Origin: Argyresthia goedartella
Lineage: Eukaryota > Arthropoda > Insecta > Lepidoptera > Argyresthiidae
Assembly (NCBI GenBank): GCA_949825045.1
Contig: OX463812.1
Span: forward strand, 5,378,661-5,442,660
Direction: 5' to 3'
DNA length: 64,000 nucleotides
The notes under the pieces are model-generated. The model was not told the DNA's origin. It worked only from the letters and a program-made list of their open reading frames with translations, and made no database searches. Below are positions 22,808 to 30,877 of the stretch, piece by piece; positions within the stretch are counted from its first letter, which is position 1; every line of letters starts with the position of its first letter. The position numbers and the translations under genes were made by a program.

Positions 22808-24022
22808 ATGAGATCCTGTGGGACATGTAGCAAGCACGTAGGTATAACGGAATTGCTTGAATGCACCAAATGTAATGGAAACTATCATTATCTTTGTGTA
22901 AACATAACCAGAGCACAATTTGTAAACTAACTGCAGGATTTACATCGATTATGGTTATGTCCAGAGTGTACCAAAATAGCGAAACTAATAAAGCGCGACG
23001 ACAATTCTGTAAAGATTTCACAATTACCTTTCGATGAAACTACCATGTCAACTGATGAGCATATTATCGAAGATCACAGTATAATGGGGGATACTCTAAA
23101 CAGGGATAGCATACAAACAAACCCGAATCAGACATCCCCACAACATGCTACTACATTAAAAACCACTGGAACACCTACCCTCGAACAAATTGCGATATTA
23201 TTGGATGAAAAGTTACAAACCAATACTAATTATCTAACTGGGTACATAATGTCTGAAATGACAACATTAAAATCTTATGTGCAGCAGGAAATCACTTCAG
23301 CGATTAATAATATTAAAACTGAGATGGAAAACAATGCAAGAAATATAAAATCCGAACAAAATAATTTGAAAATTGAACTCAAGAAAGTGAATGATAAAAT
23401 AAATATATTACAAAAAGAAAAAGAGACCCTACAGAACCAAGTGATAAGTTTGGAAAAAAGTATAATGTCTACAAAAATGGAAAATAATAATAATAGTGCC
23501 GCTTGTAACCACGACATTACAAAAAAGCTGGTCCTATACGGCCTAGAGGAAGACAACCAGGAATGTGAGCAGGATCTTCATGACCGAATCATTTACATCT
23601 TTCAGGATGTACTCAATATAAATTTACTGGGCTATATAGAAGAAACTAGAAGAATTGGGAAAAAAGGGAATCGAAGGCCAATTATCATAGAACTCATCAG
23701 TAAAAAAATGACTAAATATATACTTCAGCATAGTACACATTTCAAAAACACGGGGATATCTATATCAAGAATGTTGGACGATACTGCCATCCGAAAAAGG
23801 AAGCAACTGCGAGAAATACTGCACGAGCATAGGAAACAGGGAAGACACGCTGTAATAAGGGACAATAGATTGCTTATCGACGGCAAGGAATTCCTCTTAC
23901 AACACCGGCACCACGAGGAACAGGAAATCCATGAAGACCTCCGGGACCCCAATAGGTCGTCGAGACAAGAAGATCAAACCACCTTATTTCGAGCCTCCAA
24001 CACCAACACCTTTCGAAGATAA
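22808..24022 (+). pseudogene. LINE L2 ORF1 with one in-frame stop
   Basis: ATG at 22808 opens a 404-codon frame. Residues 4-57 form a complete C4HC3 PHD-type finger (CGTC...CTKC...YHYLC...WLCPEC). A single TAA at 22928-22930 (codon 41) lies inside the finger; a downstream Met at 23045 would give 325 aa without it. Residues about 150-230 are a strong coiled coil. Residues about 240-380 form the RRM-like and C-terminal domains of ORF1 proteins (VLYGLEED, RRIGKKGNRRPIII). The 3' end overlaps ORF2 by 92 bases. Confidence 0.82.
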
Positions 24023-26885
24023 ATTTAGAATTTTTGTTCAAAACCTACAAAGTATTCATAACAAAACACACATCATAGAAGATTTATTACAAGACTTCGA
24101 GTATGACGTAGTATGCTTATCGGAAACCTGGATACGGGAAGAAAGAATGCAATTTATGAAGATAAATAATTACACTTTAGCTGCGTCATTCAACAGAAGT
24201 TATCAGAAAGGCGGCGGAGTGGCAATCTTAACACGTGAAGGAGTAGTCTATAAAGAACTGGACGATTTCGCTAAGTTAAGTGTAGAAAATGTAACGGAGT
24301 GTTGCGCCTTAGAAATACCAGAGCATAACTGTATAATTATAAGTATTCATAGATTAGATCGCCATATTGATATATTTTTTAGTATACTAGAAAAAATTGT
24401 AGAAAAAGTAAAAAGGTTTGGTACGAATAAGCATGTGATATTTACTGGGGATTTTAATATCCATGCTGATTGCAAGAAACAGAAAAAACAATATAATAAA
24501 TTATGTGACTGTCTCTTAAAATGTAACTTACACCAGAAAATACATGAACCAACGCGAGTAACTAAAACTACAAAATCGTGTATAGATTTCATGTTTACTA
24601 ACAGTAAAAATTCTGCTACATCAGTAATTGATAACGGCATTTCTGATCATAAAAGTTTACTATATAGTTTTCCAATTAAGGGGAATATACTTAAAACACA
24701 AACGCTGTACACAAATAAAAAGATATTTACAAACAAAAATATGCAATTATTTAAATCTCAAATATCAAAAATCCGCTGGACTGACATTTTATTAAATAAC
24801 AACAATGATATAAATCAGAATTATAATTTATTTGAAACAAATTTGAAAGCAATTTTAGACAAAACTATTCCTAAAAAAAAAATCAGAATAGGGCCTGGAA
24901 AGAAGACAAATTGGTTAACTAAAGGCATAAAACAATCGTGCAAACATAAGAGACTACTGAAAACTATAGTAAACCAAACTAACAACGCTATAATAAAAAC
25001 ATTTTACGATAAATATAAAAAAATGCTTAAAAAATGTGTCAAATTATCAAAAAAGAATAATTACTCAAAAATAATGAATAAATCATCAAACAGAATGAAA
25101 TCTATGTGGAATATCGCTAACGAGGTTACAAATAATAATAGAAAATTAAAATTAGATCCAATAACCCTAACACAATCAGACAAAGAACCAGAAGAATGCC
25201 CCTTAAATATTGCTAATCTATGTAATGATTACTTTGCATCTATCGGTGAGTCATCCAAACGGTATGCAGGCCCGAGCCCCGGCTGCCGGCCGGCAGGCAG
25301 AGTACGCGCAGAGAGATCTTTTTTCCTTACACCAGTGACGGAACAGGAAGTCCGCAAAATTATAAAAAGACTCCCAAGCAAATTTAGCTACGGACATGAT
25401 GAAATACCTAATATTTTGGTCAAATACTGTATTGACGATTTGGTATACCCTTTAACTTTGCTTATTAATCAATCATTTGACGAGGAATGCTTCCCGGAAG
25501 TACTAAAAATTGCTAAAATTAAACCTATTTATAAAAAGAGCGGGAAAAGAGACGACGTGAGTAATTATAGGCCGATTGCCTTGCTGCCTGTATTTTCAAA
25601 AATAATTGAAAAAGCAATGACTAAAAGAATTTGTAACTTTTTAGAAAAATATAATTTACTAAATGCAAGCCAGTTTGGCTTCCGTAAGGAACGTTCCACT
25701 ACACAAGCCGTAATAAAATACACACAAGAGGCGTTAAAATACATCGGAGATAAATCTTACGCTGTTAGTATACTGTTAGATATGACAAAAGCATATGACA
25801 AAATTTCCCATTCTGTACTGTTATCTAAGTTATATGACATAGGTATTCGGGGGAAACCACTAGGATGGTTCAAATCTTACTTGAATAATAGACAACAATA
25901 TGTAGAAATTGAATATCACAATAAAGAGACTGTGGAGATCGAACTGGTTAAATCATCTTTAAAATGTACGAATTGGTCTATCCCGCAGGGAAGCGTAGTA
26001 GGATGTATCCTCTTTATCATTTACATAAATGACCTCCCATCTATAATTAATTCCCCGTGCGTATTATTCGTGGATGACGTTTCTTTGTTATTTAAATGTC
26101 ATGACGATAGCGAAAGCCGAAAAAATATAATAAAAACATTTAGAATAGTAGAACAATGGCTAAAGGACCACAACCTGGAAATAAACCTTAAAAAAACAAA
26201 ATTGATGCAATTTAGACCCCGACAAAAGGCACGATTGAATTTAAAACCCGTTACAGAGGATCTAGGTATTGACGAAACTAATGAATACAAACTGTTAGGG
26301 ATTACTATTGATACGCATTTAACGTGGGAAAATCACATTCAGCAAGTGAAAACTAAACTTTCACAACTTACTTACGCACTAGCTACTCTCAAAACTGTAA
26401 CGCATCTAGAAGCGGCCCTGTCCGCGTATTATGCCTACGCCTATGCGTGGTTGCGATATGGCATTCTGCTGTGGGGCGATAGTACCAGTGCGCATGACGT
26501 CTTCGTGCTACAGAAAAAATGCATACGTATTCTCTTCAATATAAAACCAAGAGATAGTTGCAGACCATACTTCCTAAAAGAAAAAATTCTACCGTTGCCG
26601 GCTATATTCATACTTGAGGCATCAGTCTTTGTTAGGAAAAATCTGTGCCAATATGATCTCTGTACTAGCGCAAGGCGAAATCACCTAATAGAACTGCCAA
26701 AATCAAATATGCAAATAGTTAAAAACGGACCTAATTACAAAGCTGCCAAAACTTATAACAAAATACCCAATTCTATCAAAGCTGAATCTAGTTTCAAACC
26801 TTTTTACAACCAATTAAAAACGTTTCTTGTATCCAAATGTTATTATTCCGTCAATGAATTCCTTAATGATAAATTTGATAAATAA
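23931..26885 (+). CDS. LINE L2 ORF2, intact endonuclease-reverse transcriptase
   Basis: The 984-aa open frame is the replication enzyme of the LINE: it nicks DNA and primes cDNA synthesis on the nick. The APE endonuclease residues are present: QN at 37-38, SETW at 64-67, GDFN at 173-176, SDH at 238-240. The reverse transcriptase has LLDMTKAYDKI (motif A, about 614-624), IPQGSVVGC (about 683-691) and FVDD (about 711-714). FVDD replaces the usual FADD but keeps both Asp. The C-terminus ends CYYSVNEFLND as in relatives. It lies in +1 relative to ORF1. The first Met is in the overlap; initiation could be by re-initiation. An insertion of GC-rich codons near residue 450 (GPSPGCRPAGRVRA) looks unlike its neighbours. 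Confidence 0.9.
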   Translation: MKTSGTPIGRRDKKIKPPYFEPPTPTPFEDKFRIFVQNLQSIHNKTHIIEDLLQDFEYDVVCLSETWIREERMQFMKINNYTLAASFNRSYQKGGGVAILTREGVVYKELDDFAKLSVENVTECCALEIPEHNCIIISIHRLDRHIDIFFSILEKIVEKVKRFGTNKHVIFTGDFNIHADCKKQKKQYNKLCDCLLKCNLHQKIHEPTRVTKTTKSCIDFMFTNSKNSATSVIDNGISDHKSLLYSFPIKGNILKTQTLYTNKKIFTNKNMQLFKSQISKIRWTDILLNNNNDINQNYNLFETNLKAILDKTIPKKKIRIGPGKKTNWLTKGIKQSCKHKRLLKTIVNQTNNAIIKTFYDKYKKMLKKCVKLSKKNNYSKIMNKSSNRMKSMWNIANEVTNNNRKLKLDPITLTQSDKEPEECPLNIANLCNDYFASIGESSKRYAGPSPGCRPAGRVRAERSFFLTPVTEQEVRKIIKRLPSKFSYGHDEIPNILVKYCIDDLVYPLTLLINQSFDEECFPEVLKIAKIKPIYKKSGKRDDVSNYRPIALLPVFSKIIEKAMTKRICNFLEKYNLLNASQFGFRKERSTTQAVIKYTQEALKYIGDKSYAVSILLDMTKAYDKISHSVLLSKLYDIGIRGKPLGWFKSYLNNRQQYVEIEYHNKETVEIELVKSSLKCTNWSIPQGSVVGCILFIIYINDLPSIINSPCVLFVDDVSLLFKCHDDSESRKNIIKTFRIVEQWLKDHNLEINLKKTKLMQFRPRQKARLNLKPVTEDLGIDETNEYKLLGITIDTHLTWENHIQQVKTKLSQLTYALATLKTVTHLEAALSAYYAYAYAWLRYGILLWGDSTSAHDVFVLQKKCIRILFNIKPRDSCRPYFLKEKILPLPAIFILEASVFVRKNLCQYDLCTSARRNHLIELPKSNMQIVKNGPNYKAAKTYNKIPNSIKAESSFKPFYNQLKTFLVSKCYYSVNEFLNDKFDK

Positions 26886-27214
26886 TGTAACATAATATTT
26901 TCTTGACATTTTACAATTCTACTTTTCCCAAACCATTTAATTTTGATCTATCGTAATTTTGTATGACTATGTGAAAATTGTATTGAATGTACCCATACCT
27001 ATATTGTAAATGTTATTATAAATTAATCTCAAAGTCGACATTTAAATTGCATGCACTACTTTATTACAATTAACGTTTTTAACAATGTGAAACCTGCACT
27101 GCTGTTTGCGATGCCCTAACAGGGTACATGTACTCACCTAATGCTGTATTTTAAGACCACTATTGTTTTGTACATGTTTGCAAATTAATAAATGAAATGA
27201 AATGAAATGAAATT

Positions 27215-27520
27215 TTGAAAATAAATTGACGAGCTACAGTTAGTATGTAAATTTCTTTAAAAATCTCTCTTAAGGAGTCTGTACGTTTTAAATTATAAAT
27301 TGCTCGAATATCTATTTTCTGTAAAATAAAAATAATTTGAATATGCTGCCGCTGCTTTCCCCCAGAACAAGATACCATAGGTCATGGCACTATGAAAGTA
27401 ACTAATATTAGTGTTGTCTAAGCAAGTTTGGCTGGTAAGTGTAAAGCTAGTCGTCATTTCCATGGCCTTTTTCATCCCTCGGTGGCCTGTCGAAACAAAC
27501 AATAATATGACTATCTAATT
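27215..27520 (-). pseudogene. LINE reverse-transcriptase C-terminal fragment
   Basis: The minus strand reads ISYFHSAMTYGILFWGKAA and, after a frameshift, QKIDIRAIYNLKRTDSLREI. This matches the segment at 34493-34855 of LINE L4, the helical domain after the palm. Frameshifted; no start or end. Confidence 0.75.
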
Positions 27521-27599
27521 CAAGACAGGATACCTCTGTTTGTTGTTTTGAAAATATTTTTAAACAAATTAATTTAGTTACAATTCAGCACAGCCGTTT

Positions 27600-28320
27600 T
27601 TGACGTGTTGCCTCGGTTGCGGGCCGATTATCGTCTCAACACGTTAGAATTAGTAAATGAGACGAAGTTTCCTGGAATAACCATTGATAGCAGATTGCAG
27701 TGTGGACTCCGTAGAGACATATGCGAAAAACTTAGAAATAAATTTGCCAGTACCGGATTAAATGTACAGAACCCAAACAAAATTTACTAAGACTTCTTCA
27801 ACATTATTCAAACAGAATTCAATAAAGTTTTTAAATTAAAGAAAGTCAGTGAGTCAAACAGTAAATCTAAATTTAATGACTGGGCAACGTTTGAAATTCG
27901 TAAAATTAGAGTAAACTTGTTTGACCTTTATGAATAAAAACCTATGATCGGAAATTTCATGACTATGTTAACAAATATTTCAAAACTTTCAAGTTGGTTT
28001 GTAGAACCTTTTTGCAAACTTTACACATTAATAGAAAAATACAAAATTCAAATAATAGAATGAAAACAGTTTGGCAAATAATAAACCGTAAAACTGGTAA
28101 AGTTATACCAAGGGACAATGATTTCTGCCTAAAGATAGGTGATGATGTTGTTAAATCCAACGCTGTAGTTGCTCGAGCTTTCGAAACATTCTTCACCAAT
28201 ACCGTTACTCATAACTGCCTCTCCCACAGTGGTCCAATGTAGAGAAGGGGCAAAAATGACATTTCCTAAGTATATGTTATTTATACAGTAATAAATAAAT
28301 TTTGTCTTTGACTTTGACTT
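27600..28320 (+). pseudogene. Rearranged LINE fragment (L4 family) with 3' tail
   Basis: Three pieces are on the plus strand. First is a reverse-transcriptase thumb piece (ETKFPGITIDSRLQCG, about 27658-27708). Next comes a piece from the linker between endonuclease and RT (EFNKVFKLKKV, KFNDWATFEIR, about 27815-27920), which should lie upstream of the thumb, then FETFFTNTVT near 28180. Last is a 3' UTR with TTTGACT tandems (28300-28320). The order is not that of an intact LINE. The relatives are at 57819-58457 and 34840-34900. Confidence 0.65.
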
Positions 28321-28321
28321 A

Positions 28322-28405
28322 GACTATAGATTTAGGTTCTAAAGAGTTAAATTCTTTGGTAAAATCTACAAAGCAAATGTATAGAGTCTTCTGGAATTGG
28401 TTACA
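28322..28405 (-). pseudogene. RTE-like reverse-transcriptase motif A scrap
   Basis: The minus strand gives LYICFVDFTKEFNSLEP, the motif A signature of RTE-clade LINEs with Ala-Phe-Asp changed to Glu-Phe-Asn. Only about 28 residues remain. Confidence 0.5.
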
Positions 28406-28990
28406 TTTTTTTTTTATTGTGACATGACATGGATTTGGTCGATCGTTGAATAGTTTTTTCTGAATCCCGCCTGCACGCGCATAGGTAGATGTCAGGCACG
28501 AATAACAGGCATACCGTACTGAAAAGCGATACGCAGTCACTGTCATCTCGCAACAATCGACACACAGTCAGAATCTGTTCGGTATTACGTCTCACCTCTA
28601 GTGAGTTGTATCCAAGCATACCCTATATAAAAGCGGATGGATAAAGGTAACTGTAGTATCCACAAATTTCTCTTGTATATGTATCCACAAATTTCTCTTG
28701 TATATGTAGAAAAGCTTTATGTACCTTCTCGAGCATAAGGACATATGATCTATCGTGTGTATTCCAAATAACCGAGCTAGATTCAAGTTTGGTTCTCACA
28801 AGGGCCGTGTAAAGAATTTGGAACACCCAAATTATGGAATCTCTTAGTATTCCGTATTACAAACCCTAATCTTTGAAATCATTCCTTGGCCAAAGTGCTC
28901 ATGTGCTCATGGAATGTAAGTTTAGGGTCGAACCTAACACAGAGCTCCTTCATCGAATATACTCGAGTCGTAGACTCCGTGCCGAGTGTA
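28406..28990 (-). pseudogene. LINE L5, C-terminal part of ORF2
   Basis: On the minus strand the order is FDPKLTFHEHMSTLAKE, FQRLGFVIRNTKRFHNLG, ALVRTKLESSSVIW, YVLMLEKVHKAFL, GMLGYNSLEVRRN and VCRLLRDDSDC, the region after the RT thumb in Jockey/CR1-like ORF2. Several frameshifts and stops occur. It appears to continue the L5 reverse transcriptase that is interrupted by L3 (other side at 34048-34305). Confidence 0.7.
28658..28707. repeat. 25-bp tandem duplication
   Basis: The unit TATCCACAAATTTCTCTTG plus six bases occurs twice in a row inside the L5 fragment. The related fragment at 60415-60745 has it once. Confidence 0.85.
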
Positions 28991-29552
28991 TAAGTCGCAC
29001 TAACAAGCTGGTGCGAACGCGTTAAGGACATTATACAACACTTCTAATTATTGAACAGGAGTTTGTTGGTGGCGCCATCTAGCCAGTGTAAACATTGAGC
29101 CCTGAATAAATTATTCATTTTAATAAGTAAATCTATATAAAATTTGTAGAAATCCGTATTTTTTGGTAAACTATAAACCGATTAAGACGTGGAAGTGTTA
29201 TCCAGGGATAAAAATCAGAAGAAACAATAATATAACAAGTGCCAATAAGTGAATGTGCAAAGTGACAATAAAAAACAAAAAACCCTATATGTAAAACTAG
29301 AATAACATAAACACATCCTCTGCATAACATAAAAGTGATCAAAGTGACAAGTGTCATATATAAATACAGGATAAACTAACAATTTATCACATATACATAT
29401 CCTCAAGACAACGGGATCTTAACGGTCAACCATCCCAAGTGACATCTATACACAAAACACAGCCTACGTGGTACTGCCAAATTCCAACAGATGGCGCCGG
29501 TGCAGCATTAGGATACATACCCAACTTTCGCAGCAGTTTATATGGCTTCGAT
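28991..29552. other. Probable 5' leader of LINE L3
   Basis: No ORF is recognised. The start of L3 must lie near 28990-29020, where L5 homology ends. The motif GGCGCCATCTAG/GATGGCGCCGG appears near 29070 and 29490 in opposite orientation. Confidence 0.4.
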
Positions 29553-29620
29553 GGCGTAAGGTGAAACACCCGTGCTTCAGGCAAAAACGACCCGGGTTCG
29601 ATCACCGTCTCCGTGAATCG
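29553..29620 (+). promoter_or_regulatory. tRNA-like A/B-box sequence in L3 leader
   Basis: An A-box-like TGGCGTAAGGTG and a B-box-like GGTTCGATCAC lie about 45 bases apart, upstream of L3 ORF1. The spacing fits an RNA polymerase III internal promoter or a captured tRNA relic. There is no clean acceptor stem. Confidence 0.4.
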
Positions 29621-29662
29621 TAAATTTCACTTTTTGTTTCGAATTGTACGACTAACATAAGA

Positions 29663-30877
29663 ATGCAGTTGAACAACGATAACGTAACGACCAGAAGACT
29701 GAACAGACGCAAAGGAACAAGTTACGAGGATTTAAGTGAAAGCAATATTTTCCACAACTCTACTCTCCTTAACAACACATTATTATCATCAAATAGTCTA
29801 CCAGATGTCTCAATATGTGACAGCTCAGAAATATTAGAGCTTAAACACCAAGCCGATGAATTAAAGTCCAACCTGGAGATTGCCAACGCAGAGATCGAAA
29901 AACTTGTGAGAGAGGTATTTGACTTAAAAATATGCGAAAATGAAGCGTACAAGAAGAATATCGAAATGTTCAAAAAAGTCACAAGCGCAGACATTCTCAC
30001 CGAAAGTACCACAAAATCGCACAGAAGGTCCTCAATGCCTTTTCCATTCAAACCGGCATATAGAGAAATATCCAGACACACTCCGCTAAGTCTATCAAGA
30101 GGCTTACACAAGCAATACTCCCATGCTGTATGTCAAGAGCTGGAGAAATCATTCACGGAACTCACAAAAGAAGTATTCCCGGCAACTGAAATACAACAGG
30201 ACAATCTGGACAATGTAGAGCAGCAAAGCCCGCCACCGCCGGCAGCACAAACACCACTACCACCGACTACATTTCAGGCTAAAAATAGAATTATTATTAT
30301 TGCTGATCAACAAGGAAGAAATTTCCGTGACATCCTACAAAAATTAATTGCAGAAGAATACACAGTAATATGCTACAGTAAGCCAGGTGCATCGTTGGGA
30401 GAAGTTGTTAGATCAGGAACACAGGAGATCTCAACACTAACGCAAAAAGACTATGTAGTACTGCTTGGAGGAACCAACGATGTACACCCATACAAATTTC
30501 AGTTTGATCTACAATGCTGGATTAGCACGGTGACAAAAACGAATGTCATAGTCTGTAATATCCCCTACAACAAGTACCTTAACAGACAGAAGCTTAACTA
30601 CGAGATGAGGTTTATATGCGGCCATCACACAAACCTAACATTCGTTGATGTGAACTGCAACAAACGCAGACCAAATCCAATAATGTATAATATGCAACTG
30701 TGTAGACTAATTTTAAGAGAAATATTACCACCAGTTTGTGAAATTAAGTTCTCACATAACATAGTCAACAAGACACATAGCCATCAAATTGACCAATCTA
30801 CCCAGACTGAAAGAAACAACGAAGAAACAAACATTTACAAACATCAGACTAGTAGTAGAGAGTTTTTTCGATTATAA
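29663..30877 (+). CDS. LINE L3 ORF1 with SGNH-hydrolase-like domain
   Basis: This open frame of 404 aa has residues 55-105 as a coiled coil (LELKHQADELKSNLEIANAE). A linker with a proline run (about 190-205) is followed by a domain resembling the SGNH esterase fold found in ORF1 of CR1 and related LINEs. In that domain, IIIIADQQGRNF stands at block I (the nucleophile Ser position of GDS is Gln), PGASLGEVV at block II and LLGGTNDV at block III. No block V DxxH is obvious. It is therefore probably a non-catalytic, perhaps RNA- or membrane-binding, version. The last 89 bases overlap ORF2 in the +1 frame. Confidence 0.82.
   Translation: MQLNNDNVTTRRLNRRKGTSYEDLSESNIFHNSTLLNNTLLSSNSLPDVSICDSSEILELKHQADELKSNLEIANAEIEKLVREVFDLKICENEAYKKNIEMFKKVTSADILTESTTKSHRRSSMPFPFKPAYREISRHTPLSLSRGLHKQYSHAVCQELEKSFTELTKEVFPATEIQQDNLDNVEQQSPPPPAAQTPLPPTTFQAKNRIIIIADQQGRNFRDILQKLIAEEYTVICYSKPGASLGEVVRSGTQEISTLTQKDYVVLLGGTNDVHPYKFQFDLQCWISTVTKTNVIVCNIPYNKYLNRQKLNYEMRFICGHHTNLTFVDVNCNKRRPNPIMYNMQLCRLILREILPPVCEIKFSHNIVNKTHSHQIDQSTQTERNNEETNIYKHQTSSREFFRL

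Larger units (their letters stand above)
22663..27213 (+). mobile_element. LINE L2 (CR1/Jockey-type), almost intact
   Basis: It comprises a GC-rich 5' leader beginning near AGTCGAGTGACTCACGCC, ORF1 at 22808-24022 (one stop), ORF2 at 23931-26885 (open), and a 3' UTR ending in tandem GAAAT units (27192-27213). The 5' end is an estimate. This is the best-preserved LINE in the window. Confidence 0.85.
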
